Part shown: in pieces, positions 9,563-18,613 of the stretch
Layout: each line of letters opens with the position of its first letter
Position numbering within the stretch: the first letter of the stretch is position 1
Source of the DNA: JAXMDC01 sp046349035
GTDB taxonomy: Bacteria > Pseudomonadota > Alphaproteobacteria > Rhizobiales > Kaistiaceae
Assembly: GCA_046349035.1 (NCBI GenBank)
Contig: JAXMDC010000003.1
Span: forward strand, 496,001-560,000
DNA: 64,000 nucleotides
Direction: 5' to 3'
The notes under the pieces: generated by a model
Seen by the model: only the letters and a program-made list of their open reading frames with translations
The model's database searches: none
Told to the model about the DNA's origin: nothing
Position numbers and translations under genes: made by a program

Positions 9563-9612
9563 CATCAAGATCAGGTCAGGCGCGTGACATCTTGGCGGCT
9601 CAGCTTAGGCGT

Positions 9613-9631
9613 AGAGCCTTGGCGAGGCTCT
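9613..9631. terminator. Hairpin between hsdR and a convergent gene
   Basis: Inverted repeat AGAGCC (9613-9618) and GGCTCT (9626-9631) with a 7-base loop, between the hsdR stop and the stop of the minus-strand gene. There is no long T tract, so it is probably a weak two-way terminator for the convergent genes. Confidence 0.5.
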
Positions 9632-10105
9632 TCACTTGATGCGACGGTTGATGTCCTTCGTTTCGCCCTGCCACGCTAGCTCGTTGTCCTTGAGGTGCGA
9701 GAGTTCATCGCCCAAAGCGGATGCCTTTGCCGTCAGCCTGCGGTTCTCCTCTCGGAGCTCCTCCATCCGTTTCCTCCCGTCTTTGAGCTGATCGTCTCGA
9801 TCTTTCAGCAGCTCCTTGAGCTGGTCACGTTCCTTCTCAACCTTGGAAAGTCGCTTTGTGATTCGAAAGTTCGGATCGGAAAGGCGGCTGACGGCATCAT
9901 CAAAAACCCGGCCGACCTTCTCCCGCAGGGCCTTTAAGAACGACTCAACGCGCTCGGCTTTTGTTCTTAGGTCGGACTCGGCTTTCGCCAGGTCATCGAA
10001 TTTAGCATGGCGAACTTGGGTAATTATCGCGTCAATGCCGTTCTGGAAGTGAACCTGTTGAGCTCGAAGCTCATCGATATCCTCGTTCATAGAGACCCAA
10101 CCCAT
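9632..10105 (-). CDS. Coiled-coil protein of unknown function
   Basis: 157 aa, almost entirely charged heptad-like helix. Residues about 40-150 are rich in E, K, R, L and D with no Pro-rich breaks, for example KVEKERDQLKELLKDRDDQL. ATG 10105 has AGGAGAT upstream on the minus strand; an internal ATG at 10090 is an alternative. No transmembrane segment or enzyme motif. It converges on hsdR and shares a 197-base divergent intergenic region with the next gene. It may be an accessory of the island; I do not recognise a family and assign no function. Confidence 0.6.
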   Translation of the reverse strand: MGWVSMNEDIDELRAQQVHFQNGIDAIITQVRHAKFDDLAKAESDLRTKAERVESFLKALREKVGRVFDDAVSRLSDPNFRITKRLSKVEKERDQLKELLKDRDDQLKDGRKRMEELREENRRLTAKASALGDELSHLKDNELAWQGETKDINRRIK

Positions 10106-10302
10106 GGCCTGATCTCCTATGCCAATCCTGCCGGCAGGCTAGTTCATTTTTCCGCGCGGGCAATGCTGATTCCTAAGACCATTGCCGCACGACCAAAATC
10201 GGGGCGGCTGGCGGGGAGAAGCTTTTTCACCATCCGTTTGCAGAGTTGCCGCTCGGCGAACACAATCCACGCCCTGGAAGGCATAAATGAGGAGGAGAGG
10301 CC

Positions 10303-10746
10303 ATGTCTTCGATCGACGAAGACCTTGCCGAACTGACGAGGAGGTTGGGCAACAAGATCGCAGGCGACCTCTGCCTGCGCGTGATCGCCGATCTCAAGCA
10401 GGAGGTGGGTGGCCTCTCTGGCGACGATAGAGGACTGCCAACCGTGTGGGCCGAAATTGTTGACCAGGTGCAAAATGAGGAATCTGTTTTCTGGGGCCTA
10501 TATCTGGATCACATCAGCGGAACCGCTGAGCGAATCGTATCCGAGCTGACCCCGATTGAACGGGCGGCAGGCGCTTTGGGAAGCGAAGGTATGCTGGACT
10601 GGCTCGTTCGACACGATTCGCCGCTGCCCGAGTTGGACGACGGGCACTATGCACAGATGCTCATTGACGAGGTTCAACAGCGCGTGCTGTACACGGCGGG
10701 CGAAGCCAACGACGATGATGACGAGGAGGAGGACGAAGCCCGATGA
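10303..10746 (+). CDS. Hypothetical acidic-tailed protein
   Basis: 147 aa with a strong ribosome-binding site (GAGGAGGAGAGG) before ATG 10303. The body is helical and soluble. The last dozen residues are nearly all Asp/Glu (NDDDDEEEDEAR). I do not recognise the family. It is the last gene of the accessory region and is divergent from the coiled-coil gene. An acidic tail is compatible with a DNA-mimic or a protein-interaction role, but this is speculation. Confidence 0.6.
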   Translation: MSSIDEDLAELTRRLGNKIAGDLCLRVIADLKQEVGGLSGDDRGLPTVWAEIVDQVQNEESVFWGLYLDHISGTAERIVSELTPIERAAGALGSEGMLDWLVRHDSPLPELDDGHYAQMLIDEVQQRVLYTAGEANDDDDEEEDEAR

Positions 10747-11037
10747 GAGCAGGTTCCAAGACGTCCAGTCGGTATAAATGACGGTATATCTCCACGAGCC
10801 GTCAAATTATGTCTAAAATAATCAAATAGTTAGCGGCGCTTTGCGGCGCCTCTTCTGGCACCATTTCCTTGTCCGACGCGTGCGGACAGGCGCGGCCACC
10901 CTAGGTTCCAGGTGCGCCGGCGCGACAGGATCAACACCTCCGCCCCCTCTTCCCCGATGAAACCACCCCATCCTTGGGCGGACGCCGGTTATGGCCTATG
11001 CTTCCTTGAGCCGACGATCCCCCAGGGAAGGCCGCCG
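10747..11037. other. AT-richer spacer, probable right edge of the island
   Basis: 291 bases with no convincing gene. About 10778-10830 is clearly more AT-rich than the surroundings (for example AAATTATGTCTAAAATAATC). Two hairpins follow: GGCGC/GCGCC at 10835-10839 and 10846-10850, then CTTGTCCG/CGGACAGG at 10868-10875 and 10883-10890. Neither has a T tract. No tRNA gene or recognisable tRNA 3' end is present. The spacer divides accessory genes from ordinary chromosome-style genes, so it could hold an attachment site, but the other end lies outside the window. Confidence 0.45.
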
Positions 11038-11562
11038 ATGAAGAGACGTTCAACAGCCATCGCGCCGGCGGTGGTGTTCTACCTGTCGGCGGCGACTGCT
11101 TGGACGGCCCCGCTGCCCGTGACTTGGGCGGACCTCGTTCCACCGGCCGTGTCGGCTCGCGCCGCTCAGGCTCCGACCGGCGTCGTCACGCATGAGCAGG
11201 GTGCGGAGATGGCGCCGCGCGATCGTTTCGGCATGGCGCCGGTTCGCGGTGACCTCGATGGCCTGGAGGTCAGTCTTATCGGCTACGTGGTGCCGCTTGC
11301 GCTCGACGGGATAAGGCTCAAGGACTTCCTGATCGCGCCCTATGTCGGGGCCTGTGTCCACGTGCCGCCGCCGCCATCCAACCAGCTCGTGCTAACGCAT
11401 TTCAGGGCCGGCATCGAGATGAGCATGCGGCTCTTCACCGACCCCGTGGTCGTCACTGGCCGCCTGAGCACGACAGCGGTTGAGACCGATCTCGGCGAGC
11501 AAGGAAGCTACACCGTCGGATACCAGCTCGACGCTGCCCGCGTGACGTTCGCTTCGCCGTAA
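11038..11562 (+). CDS. Exported DUF3299 domain protein
   Basis: 174 aa. Residues 1-26 (positive start, then a hydrophobic run ending TAWTA) are a signal peptide, so the protein is periplasmic. LDGLEVSLIGYVVPL and FLIAPYVGACVHVPPPP are the hallmark of DUF3299, found in small exported proteins often near ABC exporters and metal or redox genes. The Cys in GACVH is conserved in that family. ATG 11038 is preferred to an in-frame start at 10912, because the signal peptide begins there and GGGAAGG precedes it. Function unknown. Confidence 0.8.
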   Translation: MKRRSTAIAPAVVFYLSAATAWTAPLPVTWADLVPPAVSARAAQAPTGVVTHEQGAEMAPRDRFGMAPVRGDLDGLEVSLIGYVVPLALDGIRLKDFLIAPYVGACVHVPPPPSNQLVLTHFRAGIEMSMRLFTDPVVVTGRLSTTAVETDLGEQGSYTVGYQLDAARVTFASP

Positions 11563-11703
11563 GTCTCCCTTGCACCGACCCGCGCCACTCCGGCTGCGCG
11601 ACGGATTTGTCCCCTTGCGACCTCCGGTTTAAGCTCGGCCACCGCCGCGCGGCACGCGCTTTGCCGGGCCGTCAGGGGGAGCGGGCGGAGGGAGGGAGCA
11701 CAC

Positions 11704-13779
11704 ATGAAGCGTTTCGGGAGCACCCTTTTGCTGGGGACGGCGTTAGCGCTGGCGGCGGGGACCGCAGATGCGCGCGTCGCCAGGATCGCCATCGAATCCA
11801 AGGTCTCGCCGGCCTTCGACGGCGCGAGTTTCGGCACAGCCGGGCAGTATGAAACGCTGGCAGGGCGGGCTTTCGGCGAACTCGACCCGAACGACCCGCA
11901 CAATGCCATCATCCAGGACATCAAGCTCGCCCCGCGCAACGCTCGCGGCCTCGTCGAGTACATCGCCACCTTCTATCTGGTGAAGCCGATCGACATGGTG
12001 AAGAGCAGCCACCTGATGTGGCACGACGTGCCCAATCGTGGCGGCCGCATCACCATCGTGCCGCAGGAGCGGGAATTCGGCGATATCGGATTGTCGTCGG
12101 GTTGGCAGGGCGACAATGCCGGCAACACTGTGCCGGGCCCCAACAACGACTACGTGATCGTGCCGGTCGCCAAGAACCCGGACGGCTCGGCGATCAGCGG
12201 CAAGATCTTCGGCCGTGTGGTCAATGCCAGCGGCAAAGATTCGGCGGCGATGTTGGTCAATTCGGCGCCGGTGCCCTACAAGCCGGCCAGCCTCGACACG
12301 AGCAAGGCGACGCTGACCTACCACTCGAGCGAGACCATCGACGGCACCATCGGCGCGGTCACGACCGTTCCCGCCGGCGACTGGGCCTGGGCGAAGTGCT
12401 CGGCCCAAAATCCGTTCCCGGGAACGCCCGACCCGACCCAGGTCTGCCTCAAGAACGGCTTTGACGCAGCCAACCTCTATGAGGTCGTCTTCACCGCCGA
12501 GAACCCGCCGGTACTCGGCATCGGCTTTGCGGCTTTCCGCGACATGACCGCGTTCTTCCGCAACGCCAAAGTCGACGACGCGGGGACCGCCAATCCGCTC
12601 GCCGATCAGGTCCAGTACACGATCGGCCGCGGGGTCTCACAATCCGGCAATTTCCTCCGCGGCTTTCTCCACCTTGGCTTCAACCAGGACGAGGCCAACC
12701 GGCAGGTCTATGACGGCGCCTGGCCGATCATCGCCGGGCGGCGCGTCTCCCTCAATCTTCGCTTCGCGATGCCGGACGGCGTGTTGCGGCTTTATGAGCC
12801 GGGAAGCGAAGGGCCGCAGTGGTGGGCGCCCTGGCCAGACCCGGTTCGCGGCCTGCCGGCAGCGGGGATTCTCGACCGGTGCACGGCGACGAAGACCTGC
12901 CCGAAGATCATCGAGCATTTCGGCTCGGCCGAGGTGTGGGACCTGAAGCTGACGCCGGAGTGGATCGGCACCGCCGCCAATGTCGACATCCCACTGCCGG
13001 ACAACGTCCGCCGCTACTACATCCCGAGCACGACCCATGGCGGCGGCACCGGGGCGTTCTCTTCGACCACGCCCGCCGCGACCTGCCCAGGGACGGTCTA
13101 CGGCCCGTCGATGCTGACGGCCAACCCCGTTCCATCGACCCAGACGCAGAACGCCATCCGAGTTCACTTCCGCAACTGGGTGATGAAGGGCACGCTGCCG
13201 CCGGCCAGCGTCTACCCGACCATCGCCGGCGGCTTCCTGGTGGAGCCGACCAAAGAGGCGATGGGCTTCCCAACCATTCCGGGACTTCCGGCGCAGGCGC
13301 CGACCGGCCTCATCAATCCGGTTCTCGACTATGACTTCGGGCCGGAGTTCAACTATGTCGATGGCGGCGGCATCGCCACCATCGTCCCGCCGAAGGTCAA
13401 GCGCGTGATCCCAGCCAAGGTGCCGCGCGTCGATGCCGACGGGAACGAACTCGGCGGCGTGCCGGTCGTCCTCCGCGACGCACCGCTCGGCACCTATGTC
13501 GGCTGGAACATCACCGCCGCAGGCTTCTACAAAGACAAGATCTGCAACTACGTCGGCGGCATGATCCCGTTCGCCATCACCAAGGCGGAGCGGACGGCCA
13601 AAGGCGACCCACGCCCGTCGCTCGAGGAGCGCTACGGGACCCACGCCGGTTATGTCGCGGCGGTCCAAGCGGCGGCGCAGAAGGCGATAGCCAGCGGGTT
13701 CCTGCTTGAAGTCGATGCAAAGGCGCTGGTCGCGGCGGCCGACGCCAGCGACGTCCTCAAGACGCTCGCGGCGAAGTAG
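11704..13779 (+). CDS. Secreted alpha/beta hydrolase domain protein
   Basis: 691 aa with an N-terminal signal peptide (about 1-23, ending TADA). The body matches the large alpha/beta-hydrolase family annotated only as alpha/beta hydrolase domain protein, with an N-terminal beta-rich part and a nucleophile elbow GVSQSGNF near residue 309-316. HDVPNRGG near 102 and the late CPGT region are also typical. The substrate is unknown; an ester or lactone is likely. It has its own RBS (GGAGGGAG before ATG 11704) and ends at a hairpin facing matB. Confidence 0.85.
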   Translation: MKRFGSTLLLGTALALAAGTADARVARIAIESKVSPAFDGASFGTAGQYETLAGRAFGELDPNDPHNAIIQDIKLAPRNARGLVEYIATFYLVKPIDMVKSSHLMWHDVPNRGGRITIVPQEREFGDIGLSSGWQGDNAGNTVPGPNNDYVIVPVAKNPDGSAISGKIFGRVVNASGKDSAAMLVNSAPVPYKPASLDTSKATLTYHSSETIDGTIGAVTTVPAGDWAWAKCSAQNPFPGTPDPTQVCLKNGFDAANLYEVVFTAENPPVLGIGFAAFRDMTAFFRNAKVDDAGTANPLADQVQYTIGRGVSQSGNFLRGFLHLGFNQDEANRQVYDGAWPIIAGRRVSLNLRFAMPDGVLRLYEPGSEGPQWWAPWPDPVRGLPAAGILDRCTATKTCPKIIEHFGSAEVWDLKLTPEWIGTAANVDIPLPDNVRRYYIPSTTHGGGTGAFSSTTPAATCPGTVYGPSMLTANPVPSTQTQNAIRVHFRNWVMKGTLPPASVYPTIAGGFLVEPTKEAMGFPTIPGLPAQAPTGLINPVLDYDFGPEFNYVDGGGIATIVPPKVKRVIPAKVPRVDADGNELGGVPVVLRDAPLGTYVGWNITAAGFYKDKICNYVGGMIPFAITKAERTAKGDPRPSLEERYGTHAGYVAAVQAAAQKAIASGFLLEVDAKALVAAADASDVLKTLAAK

Positions 13780-13792
13780 GTAGTTCTTCGGT

Positions 13793-13814
13793 GCCGGGGG
13801 CCCTCACCCCCGGC
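13793..13814. terminator. Hairpin between convergent hydrolase and matB genes
   Basis: Perfect 8-bp stem GCCGGGGG (13793-13800) and CCCCCGGC (13807-13814) with loop CCCTCA, followed by a pyrimidine-rich run. It probably ends transcripts from both sides. Confidence 0.6.
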
Positions 13815-13837
13815 CCTTCTCTCGAAAGCCCGCAGGA

Positions 13838-15376
13838 CTAGGCGTAGAGTCCGGCATAGGTATCGCGCAGAGCGTTCTTCTGCACCTTGCCCATGGTGTT
13901 GCGCGGCAGGTCGGCGACAAAGACCACTCGCTTCGGCTGCTTGAACTTGGCGAGGCGGTCCTTGAGGCGCGCGAGCACCGCCTGCTCGGTCAGCGTCTTG
14001 TCGGCGGCGACAACCACGGCAGTCACGCCCTCGCCGAAGTCCGGATGCGGCAGGCCGATGACCGCGGACTCCGTCACGCCGGCGATGGCGTCGATCTCGT
14101 CCTCGACCTCCTTGGGATAGACGTTCAATCCGCCAGTGATGATCATGTCCTTGTTGCGGCCGACGATCCAGACATAACCGCGGGCGTCGATCCGACCGAG
14201 GTCGCCGGTGATGAAGAACCCGTCCTTGCGGAACTCGCTCGCGGTCTTTTCGGGAAGGCGCCAATATCCCTTAAAGACGTTTGGGCCGCGGACCTCGATC
14301 ATGCCGGTGGCGCCGACAGGCAGCGTCGAGCCGGCCTCCGGATCGGTTATGCGAACGTCCACACCCGGCAGCGGCAAGCCGACCGAGCCTGGCAGGCGGT
14401 CGCCGTCATAGGGGTTCGACGTGTTCATGTTGGTCTCGGTCATCCCGTAGCGCTCAAGGATGGCATGGCCGGTGCGTTCGAAGAATGCGCGGTGCGACTC
14501 CGCCAGCAGCGGCGCCGAACCTGAAACGAAAAGGCGCATCGAAGCCGTCGCTTCCCGGGTTAGGCCGGGGTGGGCGAGCAGGCGTGTGTAGAAAGTAGGC
14601 ACCCCCATCATCACCGTCGCTTGCGGCATCAGGCGCAGCACTTCGTCGGGTTGGAACTTCGGCAGAAAGAGAATCGTCCCGCCGGCAAGCAGCAGGGTGT
14701 TGATCGCCACGAACAGGCCGTGGATGTGAAATACGGGAAGGGCGTGGATGAGAACATCCGAGGCCGACAGGCGCCAGTAATCCACCAGCGCCAAGGCGTT
14801 CGAAGCGAGGTTGGCGTGGGTGAGCATCGCCCCTTTGGAGCGGCCCGTGGTTCCTGACGTGTAGAGGATCGATGCAAGAGAGTCCCAGGCCATCGTCGGA
14901 CCCCGGAAGTCGGGCGGATAGCCTTCGGCAGCATCCATCAACGAACCGTCCCCACGTTCGCCGAGCGACAGCGTTGTTGCGACATCTTTCCGGCGGGCGA
15001 CTTCAGCGACCGCGCTCAGGCGCTCGGGGGCGGCCACGACGCAGCGCGGACCCGCGTCGGCGAAGAAGTATTCGAGTTCGGCAAGGGTATAGGCAGTGTT
15101 GAGCGGCAGGTAAGCGGCGCCGGCGCGCAGACAGCCGAGAAAGAGGGCGATGGTTTCGGGGCTCTTCTCGACCTGGACCGCGACCCGGTCGCCGGGCTGA
15201 ACGCCGTTCGCGGCGAGAACGCCGGCGATCCTGCCGGCGAGATGCCATGTCTCGGCGAAAGTCATCGTGCGCCCGTCGGCGTTGCGGACGAACACCTTGT
15301 CGGGCTGCCGCATTCGCGCGCGCACGAGCTCCGAAAAGTTGCGAATGCTGGGATCGCCCGGGATCATCCAACTCAC
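13838..15376 (-). CDS. matB: Malonyl-CoA synthetase (acyl-CoA synthetase family)
   Basis: 512 aa. ANL-superfamily adenylate-forming enzyme: the P-loop YTSGTTGRSKGA near residue 170, ERYGMTETNMNTSNPYDGDR near 310, the hinge TGDLGRID and the C-terminal Lys motif NTMGKVQKNALRD. The TETNMNTSNPY stretch is characteristic of MatB, which makes malonyl-CoA from malonate, CoA and ATP. Cytoplasmic. It is transcribed away from tctC, so the 163-base spacer (15377-15539) should carry two promoters. A related methylmalonyl or short dicarboxylate substrate is possible. Confidence 0.88.
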   Translation of the reverse strand: MSWMIPGDPSIRNFSELVRARMRQPDKVFVRNADGRTMTFAETWHLAGRIAGVLAANGVQPGDRVAVQVEKSPETIALFLGCLRAGAAYLPLNTAYTLAELEYFFADAGPRCVVAAPERLSAVAEVARRKDVATTLSLGERGDGSLMDAAEGYPPDFRGPTMAWDSLASILYTSGTTGRSKGAMLTHANLASNALALVDYWRLSASDVLIHALPVFHIHGLFVAINTLLLAGGTILFLPKFQPDEVLRLMPQATVMMGVPTFYTRLLAHPGLTREATASMRLFVSGSAPLLAESHRAFFERTGHAILERYGMTETNMNTSNPYDGDRLPGSVGLPLPGVDVRITDPEAGSTLPVGATGMIEVRGPNVFKGYWRLPEKTASEFRKDGFFITGDLGRIDARGYVWIVGRNKDMIITGGLNVYPKEVEDEIDAIAGVTESAVIGLPHPDFGEGVTAVVVAADKTLTEQAVLARLKDRLAKFKQPKRVVFVADLPRNTMGKVQKNALRDTYAGLYA

Positions 15377-15539
15377 CTTCGTTCATCCTTCGCGCGCGCG
15401 TTCAGATCGCCGACCCGGCGGGCGTATCGGCTTCGTTGCATCGCAGCATCCCCTGGCTGTACCCTGCCTTGGCTTGAACGCATAGGGAGTTCCAGTTAAG
15501 CCGATCCCATGCACGAACAGTGCAGACTGGGAGGGAACC

Positions 15540-16541
15540 ATGCAAAAGCGCCCGTTGAGATTCCTGCTCGCCTGCACTGCTGTCTTCATTCTCGCCGGCA
15601 TCGAGCAGGCTGCCGCAGCTTGGGAGCCGACGAAAGCGGTCGAGATCATCGTCCCATTCGTGCCCGGCGGCGCGTCCGACCAGATGGCGCGGACGATGCA
15701 GGGGATCATCGAGAAGTACAAGTTCGTCAAGACGCCGATCGTCGTCACCAACAAGCCGGCGGCATCGGGCGGCGAGGCCATGCTGGATATCCAGGCGTCG
15801 GCAGGCGACCCGCACAAGCTGCTCACGACCTCAAGCGGCATCTATATGACGCCGCTCTCGACCAAGCTGCCGGTGAACTGGAAGGACTTCACGCCGGTGG
15901 CAATGGTGGCGCAGGACGAGTTCGTCCTTTGGGTCAACGCCAACTCACCCTGGAAGACAACCAAGGACTTCGTGGCAGCGGCAAAAGCAGCGGCAACGCC
16001 GATGCGGTTCGGCGGCGCCGGCGCCAAGCGCGAGGACGAACTGCTGGTCTTTGCCAGCGGCCAAGCGGGCGGATTCAAGTCCGCCTATATCCCCTATGGT
16101 GGCGGCGCCGAGGCATCGACGCAGCTTGCCGGCAATCACATCGAAGCCAACACGAACAATCCGTCGGAGGAAATCGCCAACTGGCGAGCCGGCCTGTCGC
16201 GGCCGCTCTGCGTCTATTCGAGCAAGCGTATGGGATACACCGACAAAGTGACCGCTACCCAGTCATGGTCAGATATCCCGACTTGCCCGACCGAGGGGCT
16301 GAATGCGACCTACCAGATGCTGCGAGGGCTGTTCATGCCCGGCAAGGTGACTGCCGATCAGCAGGCGTTCTACGTCGACCTCCTGAAGAAGGTGACCGAC
16401 ACGCCGGAGTGGAAGGACTATGTGGCGCGGAGTGCGCTCCTCCCCGACTTCCGCAGCGGCAAGGACTTTGTCGACTTCCTGACGACCGACGAGAAGAAGC
16501 ACATCGACCTGATGAACGCAGCGGGGATGATCGCCAAGTAG
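15540..16541 (+). CDS. tctC: Tripartite tricarboxylate transporter substrate-binding protein
   Basis: 333 aa. Signal peptide about 1-26, then the TctC/Bug fold start VEIIVPFVPGGASDQMARTM, with the usual PGG loop and the NKPAASGGEAMLD region. It binds a carboxylate in the periplasm and delivers it to a TctA/TctB carrier. RBS GGGAGG before ATG 15540. Its likely membrane partners, tctB and tctA, lie 1.5 kb downstream, separated by a minus-strand aminotransferase. Ligand unknown; malonate or another small carboxylate is suggested by matB next door. Confidence 0.9.
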   Translation: MQKRPLRFLLACTAVFILAGIEQAAAAWEPTKAVEIIVPFVPGGASDQMARTMQGIIEKYKFVKTPIVVTNKPAASGGEAMLDIQASAGDPHKLLTTSSGIYMTPLSTKLPVNWKDFTPVAMVAQDEFVLWVNANSPWKTTKDFVAAAKAAATPMRFGGAGAKREDELLVFASGQAGGFKSAYIPYGGGAEASTQLAGNHIEANTNNPSEEIANWRAGLSRPLCVYSSKRMGYTDKVTATQSWSDIPTCPTEGLNATYQMLRGLFMPGKVTADQQAFYVDLLKKVTDTPEWKDYVARSALLPDFRSGKDFVDFLTTDEKKHIDLMNAAGMIAK

Positions 16542-16547
16542 CCGATC

Positions 16548-16582
16548 AAAAAGGGCGGCGCCGGGCATCGTCGGCGCCACCC
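16548..16582 (-). terminator. Intrinsic terminator for the class V aminotransferase gene
   Basis: Stem GGCGCCG (16557-16563) and CGGCGCC (16572-16578), extended outward by GGG/CCC past one mismatch. On the minus strand the hairpin is followed by TTTTT (plus-strand A run at 16548-16552). It lies just downstream of the minus-strand stop at 16591 and also faces tctC. Confidence 0.7.
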
Positions 16583-16590
16583 CCGCGGCG

Positions 16591-17781
16591 CTACGCGACT
16601 GCCGCCTTGGCCTCGGGGCGGGCCGAAAGGACCGCCATCGCCGCGTCGACACCGCCCTTCTGGTGTGGCACCTCAGCGTCTTCGAGGGCCATCTCGACGC
16701 CGGATAGAGCTCCTAGCAAAGTCAGTTCGTTGCATTCGCCGAGGTGGCCGATCCGGAACACCCGGCCGGCGACCTTGGAGAGACCGGTCCCTAGCGAGAT
16801 GTTGTAGTTCTCCAAGGCAGCAGCCCGCACACGATCGGCATCGTGGCCCTGTGGAACCACGACGGCGGTGAGCACCGGCGAATACTCGGCGCGCTCAAGG
16901 CACTGGATCTCGAGGCCCCAAGCGCGGACCGCCGCGCGGGCGGCCGCCGCTAGCCGCAAGTGGCGAGCAAAGACATTGTCGAGACCTTCCTCGCGCAGCA
17001 TCGCCAGCGACTCCACGAGCCCGTACAGCAGGTTCGTCGCCGGGGTGTAAGGGAAGAAGCCCTGACCGTTGAGCTTCAGCATATCCTCCCAATCCCAATA
17101 GGCGCGTGGCAGCGTATTGGTCTTGGACGCGGCGAGCGCCTTCTTGGACGGAGCGATCAACCCCAGCCCTGGCGGCAGCATCAGCCCTTTTTGCGAGCCG
17201 CCGACGGTCACGTCGACACGCCATTCGTCGTGCCGGTAGTCGATGCTGGCTAGCGAGGAGATCGCGTCTACCATGAGCAGCGCCGGATGGTCGGCGCGGT
17301 CGAGCGCTTTGCGAACCTCGGCGATGCGGCTGGCAACGCCGGTCGAGGTTTCGTTGTGGACCACCATCACCGCCTTGATAGTCCGCTCGGTGTCGGCGGC
17401 CAGCTTCGCCTCGACGGCGGCGGGGTCGACGCCACGCCGCCAGTCAGTCGTCAGGGTCTCGACCTTGATCCCCCAGCGTCCAGCGAGCCGCTGCCAGAGC
17501 GAAGCGAAGTGGCCGGTCTCAACCATCAGCACCCGGTCGCCGGGCGAGAGCGTGTTGACGATGGCGGCTTCCCAGGTGCCGGTCCCGGACGCTGGGAAAA
17601 CTATTACCGGTCCCGAAGTCTTGAATACCTCGCGGCACCCCTCGAGGACCTTGAGCGCCATCCTGGCGAAGGCTGGACCGCGATGGTCGATGATCGGCAT
17701 TGCGATCGCCTTCAGAACGCGATCGGGTATCGGGCTCGGACCGGGGATTTGCAGAAAGTGCCGGCCACTGTGCTTTTCCAT
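16591..17781 (-). CDS. Class V aminotransferase, alanine/serine-glyoxylate type
   Basis: 396 aa, full length. PLP-dependent fold type I: PGPSPIPDRVLKA at the start, FPASGTGTWEAAI near 60, VDAISSLASI and the Schiff-base Lys in VGGSQKGLMLPPG near 195. The late SKVAGRVFRIGHLGE is typical of serine-glyoxylate/alanine-glyoxylate aminotransferases (SgaA-like). It transfers an amino group between Ala or Ser and glyoxylate. It is divergent from tctB-tctA, with a 286-base spacer (17782-18067) in which I see no gene. The neighbouring glycolate-oxidase-like enzyme makes a glyoxylate link plausible. Confidence 0.88.
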   Translation of the reverse strand: MEKHSGRHFLQIPGPSPIPDRVLKAIAMPIIDHRGPAFARMALKVLEGCREVFKTSGPVIVFPASGTGTWEAAIVNTLSPGDRVLMVETGHFASLWQRLAGRWGIKVETLTTDWRRGVDPAAVEAKLAADTERTIKAVMVVHNETSTGVASRIAEVRKALDRADHPALLMVDAISSLASIDYRHDEWRVDVTVGGSQKGLMLPPGLGLIAPSKKALAASKTNTLPRAYWDWEDMLKLNGQGFFPYTPATNLLYGLVESLAMLREEGLDNVFARHLRLAAAARAAVRAWGLEIQCLERAEYSPVLTAVVVPQGHDADRVRAAALENYNISLGTGLSKVAGRVFRIGHLGECNELTLLGALSGVEMALEDAEVPHQKGGVDAAMAVLSARPEAKAAVA

Positions 17782-18067
17782 CGCTCGATCCTCGCAAAGG
17801 GCCCCTGAACTCTTTAGTCTTGCATCGACTGTCGCCGGGAAATCAATCGCGGGCTGGCGGATTGCGGTCGTTGCCTCGCCTAAGTGCTTGGTTCATAGTG
17901 CGAGGGCCGTGCTCGGTGACATCGTGAGTGCGTGCCGATTGGGGGGAAAGCGGTGATGAACAGGTCGCCCCTCACCCGGGATTGCCGCGGCTCACGCAGA
18001 TCTCCAACGCGGGGGCCGTCGCGCAGGTCCGGCGCCAGAAGCCCTAAGCTTGCGGCGGAGTTTCGGC

Positions 18068-18604
18068 GTGGCGCCGCCTAGCGACGCGGCCGCCACAGGC
18101 GGTCCCGCACAGGCGTCGAACGAGGTTGGCACGGAACCGACAATATCTCGACGTGCCGTCGAATGCGTGGTGGCGGTGCTCCTCGCGGGCTTGGCGGGAC
18201 TTGCTCTCTGGGACTCCTACTGGCGGGGCGCCGGCTGGAGCGGCGGGCCGCAAAGCGGCTTTTTCCCGGCGCGTGTCGCCTGGCTCGGCCTAGCGGCATC
18301 GGCCTTCGTGTTCATCAATGCGCTGCGGACGCCGGACCGGCCGTTCGCAACGCTGCGGCAGCTTCTTCAGGTGGCTCGGATCCTCCTGCCGCTGGTCGCA
18401 TATGTGGCGGCGATCCGTTACCTCGGGATCTATGTATCGTCCGCTCTCTTCATGACCTATTTCATTCTGGCCAACGGGACACTGAAGTGGTGGTGGGCGC
18501 TGGCGATGTCGGTCGGCGTCTCGCTCCTCCTCTTCTGGATTTTCGAGATCCGGTTTTCGGTGCTGCTACCCAAAGGACCGCTCGAGGATTGGCTCGGCTA
18601 CTGA
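18068..18604 (+). CDS. tctB: Tripartite tricarboxylate transporter small membrane subunit
   Basis: 178 aa with about four membrane helices; PQSGFFPARVAWLGL is the typical TctB motif between helices one and two. It is the small inner-membrane subunit of a sodium- or proton-driven solute importer. GTG 18068 is chosen because GGAG (18057-18060) lies seven bases upstream; an in-frame TTG at 18050 is an alternative. It is nine bases upstream of tctA in one operon. Confidence 0.87.
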   Translation: MAPPSDAAATGGPAQASNEVGTEPTISRRAVECVVAVLLAGLAGLALWDSYWRGAGWSGGPQSGFFPARVAWLGLAASAFVFINALRTPDRPFATLRQLLQVARILLPLVAYVAAIRYLGIYVSSALFMTYFILANGTLKWWWALAMSVGVSLLLFWIFEIRFSVLLPKGPLEDWLGY

Positions 18605-18613
18605 GGGACTTCC

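Noticed and set aside
10831..10890. tRNA or tmRNA remnant at the island edge, suggested by GGCACCA
   Set aside because: There is no T-arm motif or cloverleaf; GGCACCA alone is not enough.
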